Of a DNA stretch of 64,000 nucleotides, positions 1-9,650 are shown piece after piece. The notes under the pieces are model-generated. The model did not search any database. It had not been told where the DNA came from and was given only the letters and a program-made list of their open reading frames with translations. Position 1 is the stretch's first letter. Every line of letters begins with the position of its first letter. Both the position numbers and the translations under genes were made by a program. The DNA is from Apilactobacillus apinorum (lineage in GTDB: Bacteria > Bacillota > Bacilli > Lactobacillales > Lactobacillaceae). The stretch is from NCBI RefSeq assembly GCF_001281175.1, contig NZ_KQ440396.1, positions 124,001 to 188,000 on the forward strand. The letters run 5' to 3'.

Positions 1-69
1 GTATATCTTTCCGTCACTAATAATATCATAAAATCCACTTAGGGATTGGAAAATTTTTCCTTCAGCCAA
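1..69 (-). CDS. rsgA: Ribosome small subunit-dependent GTPase RsgA, N-terminal fragment
   Basis: This is the first 23 codons of a gene that runs off the left edge. It starts with TTG at 69-67, preceded by a GAGGTGA ribosome-binding site at 74-80. The peptide begins AEGKIFQSLSGFYDI and continues SDGKIY, which matches the start of the OB-fold domain of RsgA, a circularly permuted GTPase that helps mature the 30S subunit. The family normally follows the prpC-pknB pair in Firmicutes, and that is the arrangement here, with 42 bases between the pknB stop and this start. The GTPase domain itself lies outside the window, so the call rests on the N-terminus and on synteny. Confidence 0.8.
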   Translation of the reverse strand, partial: MAEGKIFQSLSGFYDIISDGKIY

Positions 70-111
70 TATATCACCTCAACAACATTTCTATTATTAT
101 TATACAATTCA

Positions 112-2001
112 TTACTTCATTATCAACTGGCCATCCCTATATACTTTATATTTAGCATGTTGATGTGCCTTCAAGCTATATGGAATTGTTATTTTTGTAC
201 TTTGTTTAATATAAAAGGTTCGATAAACCTTTTCATCTTCACCGTTTTGATTAGCAAAAATGGTTATTTTATTTTTACCGTTTCCATTATCCTTAAATGG
301 TATCGTTAAAGTAACGTCAACGCTATGGCTTAGATTTTTACTATTTTGAATTCCTTTAGAAATCCAAATTTCAATATTATCACCATACTTAGTTTCTAGT
401 CCCGTCGTAGGATTTTGTTGATAAACTCGTCCTGCTTTTTGACTACTACTTTTTTCATAAAAATACTTAGCATTTAAATTATTTTGTTTAACATATCGTT
501 TAACTTCTGCTTCTGTCATACCAATTAAATTAGCCATTTTAAATGTCTTGGTATTAATGGAAACAGTTAAAGTGATAATATCTTTTTGTGGGTTAGCCAC
601 AGTCCGTGGTTGAATACTTTGTTGTAAAACAGTTCCAGACTTAAATTCAGTAGAGTATCGATAAGATTGTTGAACATGAAAACCTAATTTAGCTAATCTA
701 CCAGCAGCTATATCAATCGACTCTCCAACATAATTATCAACCTTTACCTTTTTATATCCACTACTAACAGTTAGTGCGATACTTGAATGATTGATCATTT
801 TTGTTCCAGTTCCTGGATTAGTTGAAATAACATGATTAGCTTTAACTTCGCTATCATAAACATATTTAACTTTGCTTACTAATAGATGTGAGTCTTTAAG
901 CTCTTTTTTGGCCTGATTTAAAGTTAAATTCTCGACATTAGGAACAGATACCCTAGTAAAGAAAGTGTAGTTAAAGAAAAGAAATATTCCAGATAAAAAT
1001 ATCAAAAGAACTAAGATTAACGATAGTTGTTTCAACATCATATGATTGTTGTTACTATTATCTTCTTGATAATCATCGTCTTTATATTTTTTTAAATCGT
1101 TTAAGTTCAGCACTTTTGTTTCGCCATTATCAATTTCTCTTTTTGGCGATATAAAATGCAACTTGGGTTCATCAATTCTATCTTTATTCATTGAAGTAAG
1201 TAAATCATTTTTCATTTCTAAAACATTGTTATATCGATCATCTAGTTTTTTAGCTGTCGCTTTAATAACAACATTTTCCAAGGCTTGACTTACATTATGA
1301 TTTTGCTCAATCACAGACGGAATATCTTCATCCGTATGCTTCATTGCAATATTTAATGGAGATTCCCCGTCAAACGGAACTTTTCCTGTTAATAATTCAT
1401 ACAATATAATTCCTAAAGAATAGATATCCGATTGCTTGGTTGCTTTTTTTCCTAATGCCTGTTCAGGAGAAATATAATGTATCGATCCAACAACTGCATT
1501 TGTTTGCGTAAACGGAATCTGATTTTCAATTAAAGCAATTCCGAAATCAGTAACCTTAACCACTCCATTTTTATCAATTAACACGTTTTGTGGTTTTAAA
1601 TCACGATGAATAATACCATGTTGATGGGCTTCATTCACAGCATCTATTAACTGACTCATAATGGAAATAACCTCAGTAGTAGAAATAGGATTATGCTCTT
1701 GAATGTATCGTTTTAAGTCATATCCTTCAACATATTCCGTTACTAAATATTGGATATCATCAGAACGGTCTAAATCATAAACTTGAACAATATGATCGCT
1801 GTTTAGTTTATTAATAGCTAATTTTTCAAACTTAAAATGACGTTTTGCTTTCTGACTGCCTTGGAAATCAAGTCTAATAATTTTAATAGTAACTAATCGA
1901 TTTTCTTTAAGGTCTTTTGATAAATAAACATTTACCATCCCACCTTCACCAATTTTATCAATAATTTCGTAGCGATCACTTAGAATAAATCCTTTTTTCA
2001 T
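112..2001 (-). CDS. pknB: PASTA-domain serine/threonine protein kinase
   Basis: Membrane-bound eukaryotic-type Ser/Thr kinase (PknB/PrkC/StkP family) that senses peptidoglycan or lipid II fragments and phosphorylates division and wall-synthesis proteins. The kinase domain covers about residues 10-270: glycine loop GEGGMVNVY at 18-26, ATP-binding Lys40, catalytic HRDLKPQN at 132-139, DFG at 152-154 and the activation-segment SPEQA near 178. A basic and acidic juxtamembrane stretch leads to one membrane helix at about 324-344. Roughly three PASTA repeats follow (351-560), then a C-terminal extracellular tail to 629. It overlaps the phosphatase gene upstream by 4 bases (ATGA), so the pair is translationally coupled. 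Family assignment is firm; substrates are unknown. Confidence 0.97.
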   Translation of the reverse strand: MKKGFILSDRYEIIDKIGEGGMVNVYLSKDLKENRLVTIKIIRLDFQGSQKAKRHFKFEKLAINKLNSDHIVQVYDLDRSDDIQYLVTEYVEGYDLKRYIQEHNPISTTEVISIMSQLIDAVNEAHQHGIIHRDLKPQNVLIDKNGVVKVTDFGIALIENQIPFTQTNAVVGSIHYISPEQALGKKATKQSDIYSLGIILYELLTGKVPFDGESPLNIAMKHTDEDIPSVIEQNHNVSQALENVVIKATAKKLDDRYNNVLEMKNDLLTSMNKDRIDEPKLHFISPKREIDNGETKVLNLNDLKKYKDDDYQEDNSNNNHMMLKQLSLILVLLIFLSGIFLFFNYTFFTRVSVPNVENLTLNQAKKELKDSHLLVSKVKYVYDSEVKANHVISTNPGTGTKMINHSSIALTVSSGYKKVKVDNYVGESIDIAAGRLAKLGFHVQQSYRYSTEFKSGTVLQQSIQPRTVANPQKDIITLTVSINTKTFKMANLIGMTEAEVKRYVKQNNLNAKYFYEKSSSQKAGRVYQQNPTTGLETKYGDNIEIWISKGIQNSKNLSHSVDVTLTIPFKDNGNGKNKITIFANQNGEDEKVYRTFYIKQSTKITIPYSLKAHQHAKYKVYRDGQLIMK

Positions 2002-2750
2002 AGATGATCACTTCCTAACAAATTATTAATTACAATTGCTGATATATTATCCAATCCACCATTATCATTAGCGTTGTCAATAAGCGTGTCTAACTTTTGT
2101 TTCGTAGAAATCCTTTTTTGTAATATTGACTGAATCTCATTGTTATCAATCATTTTAGTTAGTCCATCACTACATATTAATAGCTCATCGTTTGGTTTTA
2201 TTTGAATCGTAGAAATATCAACCTCAGCGTTAGAAGATACACCTAATCCCTTAACGATTACGTTCTTCATTTCTGAACTAGCTGCTTCTTCGGGATTAAG
2301 TTCACCTTTTTCAACTAAAAAATTAACATATGAATGATCAATAGTAAGTTGCTGCAATTTTTCATTTCTAAGTAAGTAACATCGACTATCCCCCAAATGA
2401 GTTAGCATAAATTGATTGCCAAAAAACAATGCAACTACAATGGTTGTAGCCATATTGCTTAAAGTTTCATCATGCAAACCAATTTCAATAATTTGACTAT
2501 TAATGTTCTTAATAATCTCACTAAGCCATTCTTTGGTTTCGCTTATCGATTTTATTTTATAATTTTCAAATTGATTACCAATATAATCAACTGCCATGGA
2601 GGCAGCAATATCACCACCATTACTTCCACCAACACCATCAGCTAAAATAGCAATCATAGCATTTTGACTGTTATAAAAATAACCAATGTAATCTTCATTA
2701 CTTGTTCTTTGCTTACCAATAACTGAATTTGCAGCAACTTCCATCATCAT
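1998..2750 (-). CDS. prpC: PP2C-family serine/threonine protein phosphatase (Stp/PrpC)
   Basis: Metal-dependent PP2C phosphatase that reverses phosphorylation by the adjacent PASTA kinase. The usual metal-binding motifs are present: RTSNED at 15-20, DGVGGSNGGD at 38-47, GDSR at 120-123, SDGLT at 194-198 and GGLDNIS at 231-237. At 250 residues it has the normal length of bacterial PrpC. The gene begins with three consecutive ATG codons directly after GGAGGTGA (2751-2758). Spacing favours the second or third ATG, so the true start may lie 3 or 6 bases further in. It overlaps rsmB by 4 bases and pknB by 4 bases, which indicates one coupled transcript. Confidence 0.96.
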   Translation of the reverse strand: MMMEVAANSVIGKQRTSNEDYIGYFYNSQNAMIAILADGVGGSNGGDIAASMAVDYIGNQFENYKIKSISETKEWLSEIIKNINSQIIEIGLHDETLSNMATTIVVALFFGNQFMLTHLGDSRCYLLRNEKLQQLTIDHSYVNFLVEKGELNPEEAASSEMKNVIVKGLGVSSNAEVDISTIQIKPNDELLICSDGLTKMIDNNEIQSILQKRISTKQKLDTLIDNANDNGGLDNISAIVINNLLGSDHL

Positions 2751-4087
2751 TCACCTCCAGTTTTAACTAAATTACATACAAAGAATCCATCTGAGTTAAA
2801 ATCATCAGGAAAAATTCTCAAATAATCATCACTTAATTTTACATCCATTTTAGATGCAACTGGTACTTTTTTAAAATTACTATTTTCAGATAAAAACTTA
2901 TCAATCACATCTGAATTTTCTTGATTTAAGATTGTACAAGTGCTGTAAACCAACTTTCCACCAACTTTTAATTTCTTTGCGGCAGAATTTAAGATATCAA
3001 TTTGAATCGATGCTAGTTTATTAACATCGTTAATTGTCTTTTCATATCTAATTTCTGGTTTACGACGAATTAAACCAATTCCAGAACATGGTGCATCAAT
3101 TAAAATTTGATCAAATGAACCGTCTTCATAAAAGTCATCTAACTTTCTAGCATCACATGCTTTAGTTGATAAAACATCGCTCACGGATAGTCGTTTAGCG
3201 TTCTTTTTAACTTGTCTTAATCTACTATCATGTAGGTCCAAAGCCGTCACATGTCCACCATCATTAACGTTTAAATGTTCAGCAATTTGGGTTGTTTTTC
3301 CACCTGGAGCAGAACAGGCATCTAATATATTATCGCTTGAATTAATGTCCATTGATTCAACCGGAAGCATGGCGCTCTCGTCTTGAATTGTCATTTCACC
3401 ATCTTTGAAAGTTTGGCTATAACTTGCAGACTTCTTAGATAAAATCAATCCTGACTTCACTAATTTACTATCTTCAACCTCATAACCTTCATCAATTAAT
3501 TTTTTAACTAATTCTTGCTTAGTTATTAATTTAGAATTAAAACGAACTGATTGTTTAGAGGGTTCGTTAATGCTTGCTAAAATTGATAGAGCTTTATCTT
3601 TTCCTAGCTGATCTATTAGCTCGTTAATAATCCATTCAGAAACACTATACTCAATGGAAAGCTTTTCAATTGGATCTTTAATTTCATTAAAATCTGGAAG
3701 GCCATTTCTTTGAATTTGATGCAATACTCCTGTAACAAGTCTTCTAATTCCATCATGTCCCATCTTTTTAGCAATCTTAATTGATTCATTAAAAACTGCT
3801 CTATCAGGAACTCTATCTAGATATTCCATTTGATAAATGGCCGAGTATAATAGTTCCTTAACCCAATCATCAACCCTATCAGCATTTTTCAAGAAATGAT
3901 TTAGATAATATTCCAACGTTAATCTATGCTGAATTACCCCATAGACAATGTTTGTTAGCAGTCCAATATCCTTTGAAGATAAATCACTATTTTCAATTAC
4001 TTGATTCAATTGTAGGTTTGAATATGCACCATTAGATATCTTGCTAAGTGTTTTAACAGCTAATAGTCTTGGATTACTTGTTGGCAT
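2747..4087 (-). CDS. rsmB: 16S rRNA (cytosine-967-C5)-methyltransferase RsmB
   Basis: SAM-dependent enzyme (RsmB/Sun family) that methylates C967 of 16S rRNA. An N-terminal NusB-like RNA-binding domain covers about residues 5-130, followed by the Rossmann methyltransferase domain. The SAM-binding DACSAPGGKT is at 256-265. The two catalytic cysteine motifs are DAPCSG at 331-336 (Cys334) and STCT at 382-385, whose Cys384 is the expected nucleophile. The 446-residue length is typical. The start overlaps fmt by 14 bases, and an fmt-rsmB-prpC-pknB order is standard in Firmicutes. Confidence 0.96.
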   Translation of the reverse strand: MPTSNPRLLAVKTLSKISNGAYSNLQLNQVIENSDLSSKDIGLLTNIVYGVIQHRLTLEYYLNHFLKNADRVDDWVKELLYSAIYQMEYLDRVPDRAVFNESIKIAKKMGHDGIRRLVTGVLHQIQRNGLPDFNEIKDPIEKLSIEYSVSEWIINELIDQLGKDKALSILASINEPSKQSVRFNSKLITKQELVKKLIDEGYEVEDSKLVKSGLILSKKSASYSQTFKDGEMTIQDESAMLPVESMDINSSDNILDACSAPGGKTTQIAEHLNVNDGGHVTALDLHDSRLRQVKKNAKRLSVSDVLSTKACDARKLDDFYEDGSFDQILIDAPCSGIGLIRRKPEIRYEKTINDVNKLASIQIDILNSAAKKLKVGGKLVYSTCTILNQENSDVIDKFLSENSNFKKVPVASKMDVKLSDDYLRIFPDDFNSDGFFVCNLVKTGGE

Positions 4088-5033
4088 TGGTGATCACCAT
4101 ATCCCCTTGTTTAATTGGTTGTCCTGCTCCATTTAAGAAAGCATTGATTTCTTGCTTTGGTTTACCAGATGGTTGAAGTTCTAATATTTCTAAGACTGAT
4201 TGATTCCCACAGGCAATTTTTAATGTCTTTTTAGTTTTCTCTACAACACTACCTGGTTGTAAATCAGTCTTTTCATCAGTTGGCTTAGTTTCCCAAAATT
4301 TAGTTCTAACGCCATTTAAAATTGCAAATGCATTAGGAGAAGGTCTTAATGCTCTGACTTTTCTATCAACTAAAAAGGCTGATTTATTAAAGTCTAATTC
4401 TTGTTGTTCTCGAGTAATATTTGGAGAAAATACTACTTCATCTTCATTTTGAGGAACAGGAGTAATACTATCGTTGGCTACTTTAGGCAACGTTTCTAAT
4501 AATAAGTCTTTACCAATAATACTTAATTTATCAAATAATGATTGGGTATCATCATCTGATTCAATCTTTAATGGTTGTTGACTTAAAACATCCCCAGCAT
4601 CCATTTTTTTAACCATATACATAATAGAGATTCCTGTTTCTTTATCTCCATTAATTAATGAATATTGTACTGGTGCTCCGCCTCGATATTTTGGCAATAA
4701 TGAACCGTGGACATTAACCGCCGCAATTTTAGCAGCATTTAATAATTTTTCCGGCAAAAATTGTCCAAAAGCAGCGGTAATAATATAATCTGGCGCGATT
4801 TCAATAATTTTAGTCATTTCTTCGCTACCACTTATTTTTTCTGGTTGTAAAACTTCAATTCCTAGTTCAAGGGCCGCTTCCTTAACAGGTGATGGTTTTA
4901 AAACTCTTTTTCTACCAAAAGGTCGGTCTGGTTGAGTTACTACCGCTTTAATTTGATATTCATCACTATCATTTATTCCGTTTAAAATTGGGACCGCAAA
5001 TGAAGGGGTTCCCATAAATACAACTGTTTTCAT
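4074..5033 (-). CDS. fmt: Methionyl-tRNA formyltransferase
   Basis: Transfers a formyl group from 10-formyl-tetrahydrofolate to initiator Met-tRNA. The N-terminal domain has MGTPSFAVP at 7-15 and the substrate loop TQPDRPFGRK at 33-42. The catalytic triad of the family can be read directly: Asn107 and His109 in NVHGSLLPKYRGG, and Asp145 in KKMDAGDVL. The C-terminal tRNA-binding barrel follows to residue 319, the normal family length. An AAGGATG ribosome-binding site lies upstream of the ATG. FolD and FthC, encoded elsewhere in the window, supply its folate cofactor. Confidence 0.97.
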   Translation of the reverse strand: MKTVVFMGTPSFAVPILNGINDSDEYQIKAVVTQPDRPFGRKRVLKPSPVKEAALELGIEVLQPEKISGSEEMTKIIEIAPDYIITAAFGQFLPEKLLNAAKIAAVNVHGSLLPKYRGGAPVQYSLINGDKETGISIMYMVKKMDAGDVLSQQPLKIESDDDTQSLFDKLSIIGKDLLLETLPKVANDSITPVPQNEDEVVFSPNITREQQELDFNKSAFLVDRKVRALRPSPNAFAILNGVRTKFWETKPTDEKTDLQPGSVVEKTKKTLKIACGNQSVLEILELQPSGKPKQEINAFLNGAGQPIKQGDMVITNANK

Positions 5034-5048
5034 TAACTATCGACATCC

Positions 5049-7463
5049 TTACATAAAATTCAATGGATCTGGATCAATATTTACATACAATCCTTTTTGA
5101 GCATCTTTTTGATAATGGTTCAAAATATAATTTAAGCATTCACTTAAATTTGGCTCGTTTTTATATTTAATAATTATTTGATAATAATATTTATTTTTTA
5201 ATTTTAAAATAGAGCTAGGTGATGGTCCTAACATTAATGCTTGATCACTTAACTTGGCTTTTAGAATCTTTTGAATTTCAAACATTTTAGCTGCAGCTTT
5301 AGCTTCGTTTACATCTGAAGCTGTAATTTTAACGGTAAAGAAATAAGGCGGATAATTAGTTTGATGCCTTACTGACATTTCCTTACGATAAAACAATTCG
5401 TAGTCTTGCTTTTGAGCCAATCTGATTGCATAGTGATCTGGATTAAATGTTTGAATATATACTAATCCTTCTTTATCAGCTCTTCCTGCGCGTCCACTTA
5501 CTTGGGTTAATAAGTTAAAGGTTCTTTCACTAGATCTGAAATCAGGTAAATCTAGAGAAGTATCAGCATTTAAAACACCAACCAATGTTACATTTGGAAA
5601 ATCTAAACCTTTTGCAATCATTTGAGTTCCTAATAAGATATCAGCATCATGGTTACCAAATTTTTGCAGAATTTTTTCATGGGCACCTTTTCTTCTAGTT
5701 GTATCAACATCCATTCTTAAAATTCTAGCATTGGGAACCAAGTTTTGTAATTTCTCTTGTACCTTTTGAGTACCCGTACCATAGTAACGGATTTTTTTAC
5801 TACCACAGTTTTTACACTTGTTAGGAATTGGTTCTTCATGGCCACAATAATGACATTTCATGGTTCTACTATCCATGTGTAAAGTTAAAGAAATATCACA
5901 ATTAGGACAGTGTAATACAAAACCACAACTTCTACACATTACAAAAGACGAATACCCACGTCTATTTAACATCAATACGATTTGTTCATTCTTCTGTAGT
6001 CGATTATTAATCGCTGCTAAAAGTTCTTGAGAGAAATCTTCATCCCCGGTGGTTTTAATTTCTTCCTTCATATCAATGATTCTTACCTCTGGAAGAGATT
6101 GATTATTAATTCTTTTCGGTAATGAAAGTAACTTATAAACCCCTTTAGTAGCCCTAGCTCTTGATTCTAAACTTGGCGTAGCACTTCCCAACACCAATGG
6201 ACAGTTATGATAATCACAACGCCATTTTGCAACATCCCTAGTGTGATATCTAGGCGCATCATCTTGTTTATAACTTGCTTCATGTTCTTCATCCATGATA
6301 ATGATTCCAATATTATTTAATGGAGCAAAAATGGCGGATCTAACTCCTACCACCACATCTGCTTCACCATTATTGATTCGACGCCATTCATCATATTTTT
6401 CACCGCTTGAAAGACCACTATGTAGCATTGCAACCTTGTTACCAAATCTTCCTTTAACACGCTTAACCATTTGCGGTGTTAAAGATATTTCAGGAACCAA
6501 CATCAAAGCTGTTTTTCCATTCTCTAGTGCTTTTTGAATAGCTTGTAGATAAACTTCAGTTTTACCTGAACCAGTAACCCCTTCTAATAAAAAGACGTCA
6601 CTTTGTTCATTATTTGTTGCTTCACTGATTGAATCTACAGCTTTTTGCTGATCACCATTAAGCTTCAAAGGATAATTAGGCTTAACTTCTTGTTCATATG
6701 GATTTCTATATTCTTCTTGCCAAAATCTAGTTAACCAACCTTTTTCAATTCCTGATTTGATTGTTGATTCAGGAATATTAAAATCATTTACTAATTTTCT
6801 TTGAGTAATCGTCACTTCATTATTATTAATAATATAGTCTAATAATTTAGCTAAATTTTTTGAATTTTTTCTAAGTTTATCTAGCTCATCTTGGGCTTGG
6901 TTTGAATTAATAATTGGTTTAACAGCATAAACCTTTTTAGCCTTAGCTTTATCATTAACTTTATATCTAACGGTTAATTTATCTTCTTTTCGATATTGAA
7001 TGATTTTTCTTAGAATTGTTGAATCAATATCTTCAACCTTAAAATCAATCGAATTAGCTCCATCAAACAACGACAACACTTCGTCATCTACGTCTTGCTT
7101 ATCATTGATGATTAGTTCTTTTTCGTATTTAGCTCTCATAACACTTGGTAGCATCGTTAAAATACAGCTAATTTGAAACGAGTAGGTCTTTTTAGCCATC
7201 CATTTAGACATTGATAGTAATTCATCATTTAATGCTGAGTCTAAATCTAACAGTCCATCAATTTCCTTTAATTCACCATCAAAATCGCCATTATGATCAA
7301 TATCAGCAACGATTCCTTGGATTTTTCTACCACCTGCACCAAAAGGAACTATCACTCTCATTCCATTTTGGATTTTATCTGATAATTCATCCGGTATTAA
7401 ATAAGTATATGGGTCATTAGTTTGCATAGTTGGTACATCAACAATTACTTTTGCTAAATTCAA
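5049..7463 (-). CDS. priA: Primosomal protein N' (replication restart helicase PriA)
   Basis: Superfamily 2 DNA helicase that recognises abandoned forks and reloads the replisome. An N-terminal 3'-DNA-end-binding domain precedes the helicase core with Walker A GVTGSGKT at 295-302 and DEEH at 391-394. A zinc-binding insert follows, with paired cysteines in CRSCGFVLHCPNC, CHYCG and CKNCGS. The helicase C-terminal domain includes QVSGRAGR. The start is TTG at 7463, chosen because GGAGGGGG lies 7 bases upstream and the protein then begins MNLAKVIVDV as in relatives. At 804 residues it is full length. Confidence 0.97.
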   Translation of the reverse strand: MNLAKVIVDVPTMQTNDPYTYLIPDELSDKIQNGMRVIVPFGAGGRKIQGIVADIDHNGDFDGELKEIDGLLDLDSALNDELLSMSKWMAKKTYSFQISCILTMLPSVMRAKYEKELIINDKQDVDDEVLSLFDGANSIDFKVEDIDSTILRKIIQYRKEDKLTVRYKVNDKAKAKKVYAVKPIINSNQAQDELDKLRKNSKNLAKLLDYIINNNEVTITQRKLVNDFNIPESTIKSGIEKGWLTRFWQEEYRNPYEQEVKPNYPLKLNGDQQKAVDSISEATNNEQSDVFLLEGVTGSGKTEVYLQAIQKALENGKTALMLVPEISLTPQMVKRVKGRFGNKVAMLHSGLSSGEKYDEWRRINNGEADVVVGVRSAIFAPLNNIGIIIMDEEHEASYKQDDAPRYHTRDVAKWRCDYHNCPLVLGSATPSLESRARATKGVYKLLSLPKRINNQSLPEVRIIDMKEEIKTTGDEDFSQELLAAINNRLQKNEQIVLMLNRRGYSSFVMCRSCGFVLHCPNCDISLTLHMDSRTMKCHYCGHEEPIPNKCKNCGSKKIRYYGTGTQKVQEKLQNLVPNARILRMDVDTTRRKGAHEKILQKFGNHDADILLGTQMIAKGLDFPNVTLVGVLNADTSLDLPDFRSSERTFNLLTQVSGRAGRADKEGLVYIQTFNPDHYAIRLAQKQDYELFYRKEMSVRHQTNYPPYFFTVKITASDVNEAKAAAKMFEIQKILKAKLSDQALMLGPSPSSILKLKNKYYYQIIIKYKNEPNLSECLNYILNHYQKDAQKGLYVNIDPDPLNFM

Positions 7464-7481
7464 GCTAATTCCCCCTCCACT

Positions 7482-8672
7482 TTAATCTAATCTTTCGCTT
7501 AAGATTTTAACTAACTTACTTGAAATAGAAGCTTTTGATTCAATATTTGTTTTTTCAAAGACGCCATTTTTATCAATAAATGAAATTTGATTATCATCGC
7601 TATTAAAACCGATTTTATCGTTACTAACATCATTAGCTAGCAATAAATCTAATTTTTTAGATTCTAATTTTTTAGTTGCATTTGCTATCAAGTCTTGTGT
7701 TTCTGCAGCAAATCCGACGATGAATTGATTGTTTTTTTGTTTAGATATTTCTTTTAAAATATCCGGTGTTTTCTTTAGTCTAAGTTCTAAATAGTCACCG
7801 TTCTTCTTAATCTTTTGGTCACTTACAATTTCAGATTTATAATCAGAAACAGCAGCCGCCATTATTAAAACATCAGTACTATCAAAACTGCCTTTTACAG
7901 CTTCCAACATATCGTTAGATGTTATCACTGGTTCAATTTCAATATTTGGATGCGATATCTTCATGTCTGAAGCAGTGATTAATTTTACTTTTGCACCAGC
8001 ATTAGCACACGCCTCAGCAATTGCATAACCCATTTTTCCTGAAGATCTATTAGTAATATATCTAACGGGGTCAATTGGTTCACTAGTTCCGCCCGCTGTA
8101 ACTAAAATCTTTTTTCCGGATAATATTTCAGTTTGTGCAACAATTTGTTGTACTTTTTGAATAATTTCTTCAGGCTCAATCATTCTACCTTTAGCTGCAT
8201 AACCTTCAGCCAAAAAACCATAAGTTGGATATAGGATATAAATTCCATCATCTTCTAATTGCTTAATGTTACGTTGCGTTGAACAGTTATCCCACATGTT
8301 ATTATTCATTGCTGGTACAACGATTTTTTTGGTCGGAGTAGCTAGTAACGTTGTTGATACAACATCATCAGCAATCCCATTAGCCATTTTAGCGATTGTA
8401 TTTGCTGTTGCGGGAGCGAGAATAGTTAGATCTGACCATGTAGCAATATCAATATGAGTAATTTCTTTAGGGTTAGGTTCATCAAATGTATCAATAAATA
8501 CATTATTTTTAGTTAAAGTTTGGAATGCAAGTGGAGTTACAAATTTTTGAGCACCATTACTCATTACAACTCGAACATCTGCACCATTTTTTATTAATAG
8601 TCTTGCTAACGTTAGTGATTTGTATGCAGCAATGCTACCTGTAACATAAAGAGCAATTTTCATGTTTTTCAT
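7482..8672 (-). CDS. coaBC: Bifunctional phosphopantothenoylcysteine decarboxylase / phosphopantothenate-cysteine ligase
   Basis: Catalyses two steps of coenzyme A synthesis: ligation of cysteine to 4'-phosphopantothenate (C-terminal CoaB part) and FMN-dependent decarboxylation of the product (N-terminal CoaC part). CoaC shows the TGSIAAYK flavin site, the HID motif carrying the active-site His, and PAMNNNMW. CoaB shows VTAGGTSEPIDPVRYITNRS and a KKTPDIL stretch. A reading frame extends upstream to 8729, but AGGAGG at 8680-8685 is 7 bases from the ATG at 8672, which I take as the start (396 residues). The next ATG (8663) is also possible. The rpoZ terminator lies only about 50 bases upstream. 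Confidence 0.95.
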   Translation of the reverse strand: MKNMKIALYVTGSIAAYKSLTLARLLIKNGADVRVVMSNGAQKFVTPLAFQTLTKNNVFIDTFDEPNPKEITHIDIATWSDLTILAPATANTIAKMANGIADDVVSTTLLATPTKKIVVPAMNNNMWDNCSTQRNIKQLEDDGIYILYPTYGFLAEGYAAKGRMIEPEEIIQKVQQIVAQTEILSGKKILVTAGGTSEPIDPVRYITNRSSGKMGYAIAEACANAGAKVKLITASDMKISHPNIEIEPVITSNDMLEAVKGSFDSTDVLIMAAAVSDYKSEIVSDQKIKKNGDYLELRLKKTPDILKEISKQKNNQFIVGFAAETQDLIANATKKLESKKLDLLLANDVSNDKIGFNSDDNQISFIDKNGVFEKTNIESKASISSKLVKILSERLD

Positions 8673-8720
8673 CTTGTAACCTCCTATTTTTTCATAGTTT
8701 CTAATAAGTATATTGTAACA

Positions 8721-8760
8721 AAAAAACAAAATAAAAACCTTTGCACTGCTGCAAAGGTTT
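8721..8760 (-). terminator. Intrinsic terminator after rpoZ
   Basis: An 11-bp perfect stem (8735-8745 with 8750-8760, loop of 4) is followed on the minus strand by a U-rich tail. It closes the folD-to-rpoZ operon. A TATACT hexamer at 8707-8712, just inside the tail, is the only visible -10 candidate for coaBC and has no good -35. Confidence 0.88.
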
Positions 8761-8767
8761 CAATTAA

Positions 8768-8971
8768 TTATTTTTTATCTCTAGTTAATTCAACTTTACC
8801 ATCAGCAATTTCTTCAAAAGCCTTACCAATAGTTTTTCTTGATTTGTATTCATTCAAAAGTAATGGTGAACCTGCATCAATATCATGTGCACGTTTACTT
8901 GCTAACATAATTAAAGAATATCTTGAATCAACTCTTTCAAGTAGTTTATCTACAGATGGGTATAATAACAT
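8768..8971 (-). CDS. rpoZ: DNA-directed RNA polymerase omega subunit
   Basis: Small subunit that assists folding and assembly of the beta' subunit. The 67-residue protein has the family signature: LYPSVDKLL at the N-terminus, then [16 protein letters not shown] and the short [18 protein letters not shown] segment. The start codon overlaps the gmk stop by one base (TAATG), so translation is coupled. The gmk-rpoZ pair ahead of coaBC and priA is standard gene order in Firmicutes. A strong terminator follows 7 bases after the stop. Confidence 0.96.
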   Translation of the reverse strand: MLLYPSVDKLLERVDSRYSLIMLASKRAHDIDAGSPLLLNEYKSRKTIGKAFEEIADGKVELTRDKK

Positions 8972-9588
8972 TAATCTTCTTCTCCTAACATTGATAAGTA
9001 ATCCGGCATAACACGGTTCACTTTAAGTCTTTCACTATTTACAATAGTTTTAATTCGATCAACTGCATTTTCAACTTTATCGTTCAATACAGCATAATCA
9101 TAATTTCTCATCATTTTGATTTCTGAAACAGCGGTTTGAATTCGTTTGTCAATTACATCCATGTCATCAGTTCCACGGCCAATTAAACGATTTTTTAATA
9201 CCACTAAATCTGGTGGGGTAAGAAATACGAAAACTGCTTCTGGGCAATTTGCTCTAACTTGCATTGCACCATTTACTTCAATTTCTAAAAAGACGTCATG
9301 TCCTTCATCTAAAGTTTGATTAACATAGTTCAATGGTGTGCCATAGTAATTATCAACATACTTAGCATATTCAAGCATTTCACCATTCTTAATGTGATCT
9401 TCAAATTCTTCTTTAGTAACAAAGAAATAATCTTTTCCATTTACTTCGCCTTCGCGAGGCTTTCTAGTAGTCATAGAAATTGAGTATTTGAAGTCTACAT
9501 CTTCTTCATTAAATAAGGCTTTTCTAACAGTTCCTTTACCTACACCGGAAGGACCTGAAAGAACAATTAACATTCCTCTTTTAGCCAT
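8971..9588 (-). CDS. gmk: Guanylate kinase
   Basis: Phosphorylates GMP to GDP with ATP, an essential step of GTP and (p)ppGpp metabolism. The P-loop reads [10 protein letters not shown] just after the N-terminus, followed by [11 protein letters not shown] and DYFF (GMP binding) and the LID region [10 protein letters not shown] place the start at the ATG at 9588 ([15 protein letters not shown], 205 residues), because GAGGGG lies 7 bases upstream. The longer TTG-initiated frame from 9603 would overlap that ribosome-binding site. The gene follows recN with a 62-base gap and no terminator in it. Confidence 0.96.
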   Translation of the reverse strand: MAKRGMLIVLSGPSGVGKGTVRKALFNEEDVDFKYSISMTTRKPREGEVNGKDYFFVTKEEFEDHIKNGEMLEYAKYVDNYYGTPLNYVNQTLDEGHDVFLEIEVNGAMQVRANCPEAVFVFLTPPDLVVLKNRLIGRGTDDMDVIDKRIQTAVSEIKMMRNYDYAVLNDKVENAVDRIKTIVNSERLKVNRVMPDYLSMLGEED

Positions 9589-9650
9589 TCTAAAACCCCT
9601 CAAAAATTTATAATACTTCTATTATGGTCTATTTTTACGAATTTTTCAAA

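Noticed and set aside
46-309. Plus-strand open frame of 87 codons opposite the end of pknB and rsgA start
   Set aside because: It lies antisense to the firmly assigned pknB and rsgA, has no ribosome-binding site, and its composition is that of a shadow frame.
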